A DNA stretch of 61,998 nucleotides, from positions 1 to 61,998 of the forward strand of contig DVDT01000071.1 in assembly GCA_015296085.1 (NCBI GenBank), given 5' to 3'. Below the pieces are notes generated by a model that was not told the DNA's origin, searched no databases, and worked only from the letters and a program-made list of their open reading frames with translations. Of the stretch, positions 10,034-18,121 are shown piece by piece. The position numbers were made by a program, and so were the translations under genes. Source of the DNA: Trichormus sp. M33_DOE_039 (GTDB taxonomy: Bacteria > Cyanobacteriota > Cyanobacteriia > Cyanobacteriales > Nostocaceae). Position 1 is the stretch's first letter; each line of letters opens with the position of its first letter.

Positions 10034-10073
10034 AGACCCTTACACCCCTACACCCTCATACCCCTACACCCTA
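10034..10073. repeat. CCCTACA-type heptad repeat
   Basis: Tandem CCCTTACACCCCTACACC-like units run directly from the right end of the preceding element. The downstream sequence (CACCCTAAAAC then GTCTTAT) resembles the interior of the 148-bp elements that flank lpdA. Confidence 0.6.
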
Positions 10074-10154
10074 AAACCAGAGTCTTATCAAATAATCGCT
10101 AAACTGGACTCATAAGGCACTGATTCATCAACACAGGGTAGCAGGAGGAATGCT

Positions 10155-11102
10155 ATGAAAGCAGTCGTTATCCGGCGGTATGGAGCTACTGATGTTTTAC
10201 AGTATGAAGAATTGGCGCAGCCATCCATCAAACCTGACCAATTATTGGTGAGGGTAAACGCTAGCAGTGTTAACCCCATTGACTGGAAAACCCGCAAAGG
10301 AATGCTGAGTTTTATGACTGGGAAAAATTTCCCGATGATTTTGGGGTTTGATGTTGCGGGTGAAGTAGTTGCAGTTGGTTCGCAAGTCACCCGGTTTCAA
10401 GTGGGAGATGCAATTTACGGTAGCACTAAGTTTCCGGGGGGAGCTTATGCAGAATTTGCGGCTATTCCCGAAAATTTAGCGGCACTAAAACCAACGAATT
10501 TAAGCTATGAAGAAGCGGCGACTGTACCCTTAGCCGCCATGACAGCATTGCAAGCTTTGCGGGATTTGGGTCATATTCTTCCTAGGCAGAAAGTTTTAAT
10601 TAATGGTGCTGCGGGTGGGGTAGGTATGTTTGCAGTGCAAATTGCTAAAGCTTTGGATGCTGAGGTGACTGGTGTTTGCAGTACCAGGAATTTAGAGTTT
10701 GTGAAATCTTTAGGCGCAGACCGCGTGATTGATTACACGCAACAAGATTTTACCGCCGAGAAGATACTGTATGACATTATCTTTGATGCAGTAGCCAAGC
10801 GATCGCTTACTAATTGTAAACAAGTTCTCAAACCCAACGGCGTGTATATTACCACCTTACCCACGCCGGAAGTAGTAATTCAGGGTGTTTTATCGACACT
10901 TCTTCCTGGTCAAAAAGCAAAGTTGATTATGGAGAAACCCAACGCCCAAGACCTAGTTGACTTGAAAGAGTTGATTGAGTCGGGGAAAGTGAGGACTGTG
11001 ATTGACCGCACCTATTTGTTACAGGAACTAGCGGCGGCTCATGCGTATAGTGAAAGTGAACGCGCTGTGGGAAAAATTGCGATTTCCTGCGCTGCGGTGT
11101 AG
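10155..11102 (+). CDS. zinc-independent NAD(P)H:quinone oxidoreductase/alcohol dehydrogenase family protein
   Basis: The 315-residue product belongs to the medium-chain dehydrogenase superfamily, quinone-reductase branch. A GroES-like N-terminus (residues 1-110, with VNPIDWKTRKG) precedes a Rossmann domain with GAAGGVGMFAVQIAK near residue 154. The cysteine/histidine ligands of zinc alcohol dehydrogenases are not apparent. An AGGAGG site sits 8 bases before the ATG. Substrate is unknown. It ends before a bidirectional hairpin. Confidence 0.85.
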   Translation: MKAVVIRRYGATDVLQYEELAQPSIKPDQLLVRVNASSVNPIDWKTRKGMLSFMTGKNFPMILGFDVAGEVVAVGSQVTRFQVGDAIYGSTKFPGGAYAEFAAIPENLAALKPTNLSYEEAATVPLAAMTALQALRDLGHILPRQKVLINGAAGGVGMFAVQIAKALDAEVTGVCSTRNLEFVKSLGADRVIDYTQQDFTAEKILYDIIFDAVAKRSLTNCKQVLKPNGVYITTLPTPEVVIQGVLSTLLPGQKAKLIMEKPNAQDLVDLKELIESGKVRTVIDRTYLLQELAAAHAYSESERAVGKIAISCAAV

Positions 11103-11114
11103 CTATAAACAACA

Positions 11115-11147
11115 AGAAACCCGACTGTTAACAAAAGTCGGGTTTCT
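11115..11147. terminator. bidirectional terminator hairpin
   Basis: AGAAACCCGACT (11115-11126) and AGTCGGGTTTCT (11136-11147) form a perfect 12-bp stem with a 9-base loop. It lies between two convergent genes. Confidence 0.75.
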
Positions 11148-11161
11148 GAGTGTTAATACAC

Positions 11162-11965
11162 CTATTCATTTGCAACTACTTGCTGAACTTGTGCAATATC
11201 TAAGTCTAAAGCCTGTGCGATTTGTTCTACAGTTAAACCCAGTGCTAGCAGCTTAGGTACAGCTTCTAATTTTGCTTCTAAACGTCCTTTTTGCTCACCT
11301 TCTTGTTCACCTTCTTCTCTAGCTTCTTGATAAACTCGCGTTTGCTTTAACTCACTTAGCCCAAACATCGCTTCTATCTCCTTGCGGCTCATTCGCGGAA
11401 ATTTATAAACCAAGATTGTCTCTATTAATTCTAGTAACTGTTTTTGTGGCAGTTGCAAATTTTGTGTTTGCTGGGTGCGGTTGATTAATTCCCTAGCGGT
11501 GGTAATGGCTGTGTCTTCATTTTCAATGACAAATTTGATCGTCGCAATACCTATGGGTAGTGATGCGGCTTCGCCTAGTTCATCTAAGTAGATTATACTG
11601 ATGCGATCGCTCTTAAAAAACTCATCACAATCCTGTCGTTCACCAGTATCTATACTCCGGCTGGGGTAGATGACTACGCTTCGCCAAGTATGTTTAGGTT
11701 TATTTTGGCGTAGATATAAAAATATTTCTGAAACTAGGCGCAAGTAAATATCTGAGTCTGGTTGAAATTGGACTTCGACAAAATAAATCGGGTTGGTTTC
11801 ATCTTGGGTGGGAAGAAATACACCGTCAATTCTGAAAGCTGTTTGTTTGATTTCAACGGAAGCAAATTGATAGATGCTGGCAGTTTCGGGAGGGTTGCCA
11901 ATTAGCTCAAAGAAGATGCTGGGGAATTCTTGGAATAGGCGATAAAATATGCTGTCGGTTTTCAC
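11162..11965 (-). CDS. Rpn family recombination-promoting nuclease/DUF2887 protein
   Basis: The 267-residue protein has a PD-(D/E)XK-like N-terminal core, with Asp47 (RIDGVF) and Glu64-x-Gln66 (FVEVQFQ), and a C-terminal region (residues 170-267) rich in charged repeats EEGEQEGEQKG ending in an IAQALDLD-type helix-turn segment. Such proteins are common in cyanobacteria; E. coli RpnA-like relatives are DNA endonucleases linked to recombination or phage restriction. The start appears to be GTG. It is transcribed away from the NACHT gene. Confidence 0.8.
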   Translation of the reverse strand: MKTDSIFYRLFQEFPSIFFELIGNPPETASIYQFASVEIKQTAFRIDGVFLPTQDETNPIYFVEVQFQPDSDIYLRLVSEIFLYLRQNKPKHTWRSVVIYPSRSIDTGERQDCDEFFKSDRISIIYLDELGEAASLPIGIATIKFVIENEDTAITTARELINRTQQTQNLQLPQKQLLELIETILVYKFPRMSRKEIEAMFGLSELKQTRVYQEAREEGEQEGEQKGRLEAKLEAVPKLLALGLTVEQIAQALDLDIAQVQQVVANE

Positions 11966-12098
11966 GCTGGATTTTATAGCGCAGTTGGGAACTCTAGCGA
12001 TTTTATCATTACAGCGATCGCCTAGTTTTGATAGTGTGGTTTTCTAGTGAGCGTGCATCTGGGAAAACTGCATCTGTAGCTGTGTCTAATGACTAATC

Positions 12099-12143
12099 TG
12101 TAGAAATATTGTGCTGCAATGTTTATTAGTTGATATTTCTACA
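12099..12143. promoter_or_regulatory. inverted repeat upstream of the NACHT gene
   Basis: TGTAGAAATAT (12099-12109) and ATATTTCTACA (12133-12143) are perfect 11-bp arms with a 23-base spacer in the 254-bp divergent region. It could be an operator; an ATTTTTC follows, so a terminator-like role cannot be excluded. Confidence 0.4.
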
Positions 12144-12219
12144 ATTTTTCCATAATTCAGGCAAATTGATTAATTTAGTAGATATACTCGTAATCAAAAT
12201 ATAAACAGACATAAGTATT

Positions 12220-15200
12220 ATGCTGGACTGGTTAGCCTTTTGGGGAGCAACTCAGGCTGTCGGGTTGATTGTTAAGCCTATACTGGAAGACTTGGTGAAG
12301 GAAGCAGGTAAAGATTGGGCTAAAGACTTTTTAAAAGGCGTACCTAGTAAGATTTTAAATAAACTGAAGAAAGAAGATATCGAAATTGCTGCTGCTAAGG
12401 CTTTAAAGGAATTTCTGGAATTGATGCAGCAAGATTTAAAAGATAGTGGACTTACTGACGATGAAATCAAAAGCTACAAACAGCCAATCAAGCATTATCT
12501 GAAAAATCAAGAAGTTAAACAAATTTTGGGAAGTGCTTTTAAAGATGAGGCTCAGACTGTAGATATCAATAAATTAGCAGAATTATGGGATAAAGTTAAT
12601 CCTGACCATCCTTTACCAGATGATTTTAATTGGAAACGGCTTGGTAAGAAATATATACAAAAAGTTAAAGATATTATTCTGGAGTTTCCTGAACTGAGAG
12701 AAGTGATTGACTCTAAGAATATAGAGCAAATCAAGGAATATACAAAAGAAAGAGCCGGAATTATTCCTGAGTTTGATTTACAACGCTATCAAGAAGGAAT
12801 TCGGGAACGCTACGGTAACTTAAAATTAGAAAGCTTAGATACGAGTGGTTACGCCTATAACGAACTAAAGTTATGGCAGATGTTTATTGCTCAGAATGTG
12901 CGGGAAGTGCATCAAGTTTTACCACAAGTGCATGAACTGCCTAAAGAACATTTACGGAGATTGCGAGAAAGTGATCAATTAGAGGCAGAAATTCAAGCGG
13001 AAGAATTAGAACAGCACAAGCGAGTTTATCCAGAACAGTCGATACGTCTAGTATTAGATGTTGTTAATGACAGGCAGAATTATAAATATATTGTGATTTT
13101 GGGTAATCCTGGTTCGGGTAAGTCTACATTGTTGCAGTTCCTAGCTTTGAATTGGGCAACTTCACCACTAGATAATGCTATCACTCAACCGATACCTTTG
13201 CTGATTGAGCTAAGCATTTATATACGGCGGCGGTACAATAATGAGTGTAATAATTTTATTGAGTTTTTCCATAAATGTAGCGGTGTAATTACTCATTTAA
13301 ACCAACATCAATTGCATGAACAACTAAAAGCTGGTAACGCTGTTGTCATGTTTGATGGTTTAGATGAAATATTTGAACTTGGTCAGCAACATGACGTAAT
13401 TACTGATATTCATCGCTTTACTAATGATTATCCTGATGTGCGAGTGATTGTAACTTCTCGCGTGATTGGTTATAAACCACAACGATTGCGTGATGCAGAG
13501 TTTAGCCATTTCATGCTGCAAGATTTGGACTCAGAACAAATTCAAGATTTTATTCGCCGTTGGCATGAATTAACTTTTAAAGATGAAGCGGATAGAGTCA
13601 TCAAAAGAGAACGATTACAAAGAGCGATTGAGACATCAAAAGCTATTGCTGAGTTAGCTGGTAATCCTTTATTGCTGACGATGATGGCAATTCTGAATCG
13701 CAATCAGGAATTACCGAGAGATAGACCAGAACTTTATGATCAAGCTTCGCGGGTGCTTTTACATCGGTGGGATGTGGAACGCGCTTTAATAGAAGATCAG
13801 CGATTAGATCCTAAGACTATTGATTATAAAGATAAGCAAGCAATGCTGCGTCAGGTTGCCTATTTTATGCAAACCAGTGATAAAGGTTTGGTGGGTAATG
13901 TGATTAGTGCAGGTGATTTAAAAAAAATTGTGACGGACTATTTAAAAACTATAGAAGTAAGTCCAGCTAGGGAAGCAGCGCAGGTGATGATTAATCAACT
14001 GCGGACTCGCAATTTTATTTTATGTTCCTTGGGTGCGGATTACTATGCTTTTGTACATCGGACTTTTTTAGAATATTTCTGTGCTTGGGAGTTTGTTTGG
14101 CAATTTGAGAAGGAACGCGCTGTTACAATTGATGTTTTGAAAACAGAAGTCTTTGGTAAACACTGGCAAGATGAAACTTGGCATGAGGTTTTGCAGCTAA
14201 TTGCTGGGATGATTGAGCCTAAGTTTACAGGTGAAATTCTTGAATATCTTATAAAAATTGCTGATTTTATCATCAGTGAATTTGGCGATGAAAAGGAATA
14301 TATCAATATACTTTTTCTTGCTTCTGAGTGCCTTTCAAATGTAAGAAATCGATCTGTCATAGCATCAACTGATAATAAACTACATCAACATATAAAACGC
14401 TTAACTGAGTATGAAGCTCCATGTAACCCAGCGGATGTTGCTTATACATCTGAGGAATACTCTAACTCAATCTATGAAATCCGATCCAAGGCCTTTTTAC
14501 TCATTACAACTACATGGAGAAACCACATAGAAACATTACCTTGGATAAAAACTATAGCCAGGTCTGGTTTTCATGGAGATGATGGGTATATACAAGCTAA
14601 GGCGGTGCGAGAATTAGCAAGAGCTTGGAAAAAAGACCCAGAAACTTTGCCAATTATTAAATCTCTTACTCAAACGAATGCTAATATCAATAGTTCTGCT
14701 GTCTATTCAGCCATAGAAGAATTAGCTCAAGGATGGAAAGATGACCCAGCAACTTTGCCAATTATTAAATATTTTGCTCGGTCTAGTAATGATAGTTTTT
14801 TACAAGCTAAGGCGGTGCAACAATTGGCAAGAAATTGGAAATATGATCCTGAAACATTGTCAATACTCCAATCTCTTGTTCAATTTAGCAAAAATGGGAT
14901 GCTACTTAGTACAGTAGTGAAAGAACTAGCACAAGGATGGAAAAATGACCTGAATATATTATCTATTCTAAAACAATCTTTTCAGTTTGATAGTTTTGGT
15001 TATATCAGGCACGAAGTGATGGAGGAACTAATTCAGGGTTGGCAGTTGAGTCCTGAGATTTATGATTTTTTATATGAGTGTGCTACTGATGACACTTTTA
15101 ACCCTATATTTTTGGATTTCTCCAGTGGCAAAAACACTGATGTTAGTTATACGCCTTCCCGACAAATAGCACTTGAAGCAATTATCAAACAATTTGCCCA

Positions 15201-15303
15201 ACATCCCCAGACTTTACCACTGTTGCGTGACAGGGCAGAAAATGACCTAGATGAGAAAGTGCGGGAGTATGCTCAGAAACAGTTGAAGCGGTGGGAAGGG
15301 TGA
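12220..15303 (+). CDS. NACHT domain NTPase with helical N-terminus and HEAT-like repeats
   Basis: This 1027-residue protein has a helical N-terminal region (1-270), a NACHT NTPase with Walker A GNPGSGKST at 295-303 and Walker B FDGLDE at 378-383, a helical middle region, and a C-terminal array of about six degenerate HEAT-like repeats (roughly 755-1020) with the recurring ELAQGWKDDPxTLPI pattern. Bacterial NACHT proteins of this layout include antiphage NLR-like systems, in which the C-terminus senses and the N-terminus acts. The function of this protein is not known; no extra catalytic effector domain is obvious. It lies just upstream of hicAB. Confidence 0.88.
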   Translation: MLDWLAFWGATQAVGLIVKPILEDLVKEAGKDWAKDFLKGVPSKILNKLKKEDIEIAAAKALKEFLELMQQDLKDSGLTDDEIKSYKQPIKHYLKNQEVKQILGSAFKDEAQTVDINKLAELWDKVNPDHPLPDDFNWKRLGKKYIQKVKDIILEFPELREVIDSKNIEQIKEYTKERAGIIPEFDLQRYQEGIRERYGNLKLESLDTSGYAYNELKLWQMFIAQNVREVHQVLPQVHELPKEHLRRLRESDQLEAEIQAEELEQHKRVYPEQSIRLVLDVVNDRQNYKYIVILGNPGSGKSTLLQFLALNWATSPLDNAITQPIPLLIELSIYIRRRYNNECNNFIEFFHKCSGVITHLNQHQLHEQLKAGNAVVMFDGLDEIFELGQQHDVITDIHRFTNDYPDVRVIVTSRVIGYKPQRLRDAEFSHFMLQDLDSEQIQDFIRRWHELTFKDEADRVIKRERLQRAIETSKAIAELAGNPLLLTMMAILNRNQELPRDRPELYDQASRVLLHRWDVERALIEDQRLDPKTIDYKDKQAMLRQVAYFMQTSDKGLVGNVISAGDLKKIVTDYLKTIEVSPAREAAQVMINQLRTRNFILCSLGADYYAFVHRTFLEYFCAWEFVWQFEKERAVTIDVLKTEVFGKHWQDETWHEVLQLIAGMIEPKFTGEILEYLIKIADFIISEFGDEKEYINILFLASECLSNVRNRSVIASTDNKLHQHIKRLTEYEAPCNPADVAYTSEEYSNSIYEIRSKAFLLITTTWRNHIETLPWIKTIARSGFHGDDGYIQAKAVRELARAWKKDPETLPIIKSLTQTNANINSSAVYSAIEELAQGWKDDPATLPIIKYFARSSNDSFLQAKAVQQLARNWKYDPETLSILQSLVQFSKNGMLLSTVVKELAQGWKNDLNILSILKQSFQFDSFGYIRHEVMEELIQGWQLSPEIYDFLYECATDDTFNPIFLDFSSGKNTDVSYTPSRQIALEAIIKQFAQHPQTLPLLRDRAENDLDEKVREYAQKQLKRWEG

Positions 15304-15543
15304 ATGTAAGCTGAGGTTATACCTAAGCAAATTAGAGAATTAAAAAGCTTATTGTTGCAAGCGGGGTTTAGTTATAAACCTGCAAAGGGTAGTCATAGTA
15401 AATGGATACATCCGTTATTGCCTCAGGCTATTATCATCGCTGGTAAAGATGGTAGCGATGCTAAACCTTATTTAGAAAAGCAAGTTAATGAAGCATTGGC
15501 AGAATTAAAGCAACTAGAAGCAGGGGAGGAGACAGAGGAATGA
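15304..15543 (+). pseudogene. hicA: HicA-family toxin with a stop at codon 2
   Basis: The frame reads ATG (15304) TAA (15307) and then stays open: AEVIPKQIRELKSLLLQAGF, followed by KGSHSKWIHP with the catalytic-type histidine and a conserved DAKPYLEKQVNEAL tail. HicA proteins are small double-stranded-RNA-binding mRNA interferases. Without a change of the TAA the only starts are non-canonical or internal TTG codons at 15352 or 15355, which would remove the first helix. It overlaps hicB by ATGA. I call it probably inactive; reinitiation or recoding is an alternative. Confidence 0.65.
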
Positions 15544-15764
15544 AATACACAATTATTATTCAGTGGTCAGAGGAAGACCAATGTTATGTGGTTTTATTAC
15601 CTGAGTTTACTAATGTCATGCAGCCTTGCACGCATGGTGATAGTTATGAAGAAGCTTTGCAAAATGCTCAGGAAGTTTTAAAAATGTTGATTGAAACAGC
15701 TTTAGAAAATGGTGAATCTTTGCCTGAGCCGAGAACATTGGGAAATTCATTTCAAGTGGCGTGA
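15540..15764 (+). CDS. hicB: HicB-family antitoxin
   Basis: The 74-residue protein has the partial RNase-H-like fold signature of HicB: an N-terminal beta hairpin with WSEEDQCYVVLLPEF, then THGDSYEEALQNAQEVL. It lacks the long DNA-binding C-terminus of some HicBs. The start overlaps the hicA stop by four bases. It is intact while its toxin partner carries a nonsense codon. Confidence 0.85.
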   Translation: MKYTIIIQWSEEDQCYVVLLPEFTNVMQPCTHGDSYEEALQNAQEVLKMLIETALENGESLPEPRTLGNSFQVA

Positions 15765-16205
15765 ATGTAATGTTTTTTATTTAGAGGTTGTTTTTAAATT
15801 ATTTGACTGTGACTTTAGGTACTTATTGATCTGATTTTTCACGTTATGTGGAAAGGTTAACGCAAAACCTAACCCCCTAACCCCCTTCCCTACTAGGGAA
15901 GGGGGAAAAGTTAAAGCCTCTCTCCTTGTAGGCTACGGTGTACACACATCTTTGTTGCTCAGTGCAAAATGTGGTTTGATCCCCCTAAATCCCCCTTAAA
16001 AAGGGGGACTTTGATTCTTGTTCCCCCTTTTTTAAGGGGGGTTAGGGGGGATCAAAACGTTGTCGGGCTAGGTTATGAGACTTTTGTGTACACCGTAGCC
16101 TTGTAGGGGAGAGGTTTGGGGAGAGGTTTGGAGAGGGGTTTTCCAGATACTATGAAAATTCAGCACAAGAGATAGGAGTAAGATTAAATAAAATGAGGTG
16201 GGTTT
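15765..16205. repeat. repeat-filled intergenic region with nested elements
   Basis: The gap between hicB and the next gene is made of repeats: CCCTAACCCCCTTCCC and GGGAAGGGGG arms around 15874-15906, a 170-bp palindromic element at 15931-16100, and GGAGAGGTTTGGGGAGAGG repeats to about 16142. I see no gene. Confidence 0.7.
15931..16100. mobile_element. palindromic MITE-like element, 170 bp
   Basis: Terminal repeats GGCTACGGTGTACACA (left) and the reverse complement (right) are flanked by TTGTA at 15926-15930 and 16101-16105. The interior is itself a long inverted repeat: GATCCCCCTAAATCCCCC at the left and its complement at the right. Removing the element restores a continuous CTCTCCTTGTAGGGGAGAGG palindrome, so it appears inserted in another repeat. 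Confidence 0.7.
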
Positions 16206-16460
16206 ATGACTACATCTGTTAATACCAGCAAGGTTTACGATGAAATTATCGATTTCATTGCTGCGGGAACTACTCCCGAAAGTGTTGTGAAGTTTCAGCT
16301 TTCAGATACAGCAAAGGAGCGTTTAGAATATCTGGTTTATCAACACAAAATGGGCGAACTGACACCAGAGGAAAAAAAGGAATTAGATCATTTCCTCACC
16401 TTAGAACATATTATGATACTGGCAAAAGCAAAAGCTCATCAATACCTCAAAGCGGAGTAA
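16206..16460 (+). CDS. small helical protein paired with an HNH nuclease
   Basis: The 84-residue protein is predicted mostly helical and has no known name. It ends nine bases before an HNH nuclease frame. Its C-terminal half resembles the protein at 52266-52625: LS-x6-LE-x-LV, then GELTPEEKKELDHFL, then an AKAKAHQYL-type segment. The resemblance suggests a two-gene module, and an antitoxin or partner role is an inference. Confidence 0.6.
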   Translation: MTTSVNTSKVYDEIIDFIAAGTTPESVVKFQLSDTAKERLEYLVYQHKMGELTPEEKKELDHFLTLEHIMILAKAKAHQYLKAE

Positions 16461-16469
16461 GTTTTTCTA

Positions 16470-16910
16470 GTGTCTAGTCCTTATGTTAGTGTCGAATTAC
16501 GGCGTTTAGTTGCTCTTCGTGCTGATTATCTGTGCGAGTATTGCTTGATTCCTGAAGCGGATGTCTTAAGGAATCAAGTTGACCATATTATCAGCGTTAA
16601 ACATGGTGGTGCAACGACAGCAGATAATCTCTGTTATGCCTGTATTTTCTGTAACCTACAATAAGGAACGGATTTAGGTTCAATTAATTGGCGGACTGGT
16701 GAACTGGTGCGATTTTTTAACCCTCGGCGAGATTTTTGGGGGGAACATTTTCGATTAGATGAGGCTGTGATTCAGCCAGTTACAGATATTGGCGAAGTTA
16801 CCGCACGTATTTTAGATTTTAATGTTGATGAACGGGTGATTGAACGGCAAGCTTTGATGATATCTGGTCAATATCCATCGCTATCAGCACTCAAGCGGAT
16901 AAATAAGTAG
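16470..16910 (+). pseudogene. HNH endonuclease with an in-frame TAA
   Basis: The first segment (GTG at 16470 to TAA at 16662) contains the HNH core: CEYC near residue 23, VDHIISVKHGG and CYACIFCNLQ. After the TAA the same frame continues as GTDLGSINWRTGELVRFFNP and runs to 16910, which is the usual C-terminal part (compare the intact gene at 51844-52269: LFHPQQQLWTEHF). A single base change of a lysine, glutamine or glutamate codon would produce the stop. The HNH residues themselves remain before the stop. Confidence 0.8.
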
Positions 16911-17000
16911 GGTGAATGTGTGAATTCACTCTCATCAATGGGCATTCTATACTTAGCAGATATGCTACTTAAACCATAGAATCACACTGGTAATTGTACG

Positions 17001-17477
17001 ATGCCCTATCAAAATATTACAGCCTCCTTGTCGCCGGCAGATATTCAAGAAATTAAAGCAGCACTACAGACAATTCAGCGCAAGTTACCGTTTTTGATTA
17101 CTCTCAGTCCTGAAGAACGGCGTAAGTTGGTAAAAATGGGTGATAAAAGTCTGGCTTTTGTAAATAATAGTGTTTCTGCTGCTAAGTCTAACCCGGAAAT
17201 TTTACCAGCGAGTTTTGATGTTGATGAACTGGTGCGAGATTATCAATTAGCTACTACACTCACTGAGGTTTTAACCTCTATGCACCAACTGACTGAACAG
17301 GTGGACGATACGTTAATGGCTGTTAGTAGTGACGCGATGACTAGCAGTTTGACTGTTTATGATTATGTGAAGACGGCGGCGAAAAAGACTCCGGGTTTAA
17401 AAACTGTCGCTGAACAATTAGGGGAGCGTTTTAAGGCTATTAGAAGTAAATCTACTAAAGTTACGTCAGCTTCTTGA
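17001..17477 (+). CDS. conserved hypothetical protein
   Basis: I do not recognise the 158-residue product. It appears helical, lacks membrane segments, and contains a SPEERRKLVKMGDKS segment around residues 39-52 and a positively charged C-terminus. It lies just before the tandem repeats upstream of nifP and is not part of the nif unit by spacing. Confidence 0.6.
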   Translation: MPYQNITASLSPADIQEIKAALQTIQRKLPFLITLSPEERRKLVKMGDKSLAFVNNSVSAAKSNPEILPASFDVDELVRDYQLATTLTEVLTSMHQLTEQVDDTLMAVSSDAMTSSLTVYDYVKTAAKKTPGLKTVAEQLGERFKAIRSKSTKVTSAS

Positions 17478-17487
17478 TAAATTAATT

Positions 17488-17600
17488 CTCATCGACGAGT
17501 ATTTTTGCTCCGTTCATCTATCTCAGATACTCGTTGACGAGTATTTTTGCTCCGTTTATCTATCCCAGATACTCATCGACGAGTATTTTTACTCCGTTCA
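17488..17600. repeat. 42-bp tandem repeat, 2.7 copies
   Basis: Copies start at 17488, 17530 and 17572, exactly 42 bp apart. Each begins CTC(A/G)T(C/T)GACGAGTATTTTT and continues with CTCCGTT. CTCATCGACGAG is almost a palindrome. A GCGCAGAGGCGCAAAGACGC-type Nostoc repeat follows at about 17619. Confidence 0.8.
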
Positions 17601-17889
17601 GGATTTATTTTTGGTTCGCGCAGAGGCGCAAAGACGCAGAGAGGAATTAGAAGTTATGCTCGATAGGATACAGATATTTTCTGGTCTGTTCTGAAAAAGC
17701 TAAAACAAGCTGAAGGTTTTGGTTTTGGATGTACTAAAACTATAAAATGAAGATAGTAACTGGGAATACAGAAATTTGGCTTGTAGTCCTGTCTACTTGA
17801 TATTCCAGGGGATTTGAGTACAGCTTAATATATCTCAAAATATCTGGCTGAAATCGTATCAAAGTCTTACATATTAAGTTTTTTGTAGC
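17601..17889. other. non-coding stretch before the nifP control region
   Basis: Apart from the GCGCAGAGGCGCAAAGACG repeat I see no gene or clear motif here. Confidence 0.5.
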
Positions 17890-17962
17890 GAGTACAAAAA
17901 TTCTGAACCCTAGGGCGATAAATACTAGTCCCCTATACCTAAAACACTAGTCCCTCTACCCC
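17890..17962 (+). promoter_or_regulatory. putative CnfR-responsive element of nifP
   Basis: This 73-bp block shares GAGTACAA, CTGAACCC, ATAAATACT, GT-CCCC, ACTAG and CTACCC in order with the nifB block at 9229-9301. It lies 160-232 bp before the nifP start codon. CnfR control is inferred. Confidence 0.6.
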
Positions 17963-18005
17963 AAGAGAAATTTTTTGTTTCTGTCTGTGGCGAGTTGGGG
18001 GAGTT

Positions 18006-18034
18006 GAGTACAGGCTTAATTAATCCAATAAATC
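18006..18034 (+). promoter_or_regulatory. second conserved block upstream of nifP
   Basis: GAGTACAGGC followed by TTAATTAATCCAATAAATC matches the block at 9147-9174 of the nifB region in order and spacing. It lies about 90 bp before the start codon, near where a promoter would be expected. Confidence 0.5.
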
Positions 18035-18121
18035 CAATCAAGATGGGGTGTACTGTCCTGTTGGGGGTCGCCTGATATAAGCATAAAAATAGCACACGGC
18101 TCTTTTACCCACGCAGTACCG

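Larger units (their letters stand above)
8794..10154. other. long non-coding region upstream of nifB
   Basis: About 1.36 kb lies between nifB and the next gene. It holds, from nifB outward, an AT-rich leader, two conserved blocks shared with the nifP upstream region, a perfect hairpin at 9431-9459, a very AT-rich stretch (9480-9680), a MITE-like element (9801-10032) and heptad repeats. I see no convincing gene. A 129-codon frame over 9713-10102 is repeat-derived. Confidence 0.7.

Noticed and set aside
9713-10102. A 129-codon open frame between nifB and the quinone-reductase-like gene
   Set aside because: It lies in the MITE-like element and heptad repeats, and its sequence is low-complexity without domain features.
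15307-15309. hicA TAA considered an unusual sense codon
   Set aside because: There is no sign of stop reassignment in the other genes, which end normally in TAA, TAG or TGA.
17488-17600. 42-bp repeats considered as a CRISPR array
   Set aside because: The units are contiguous tandem copies without unique spacers, and no cas genes are in the window.
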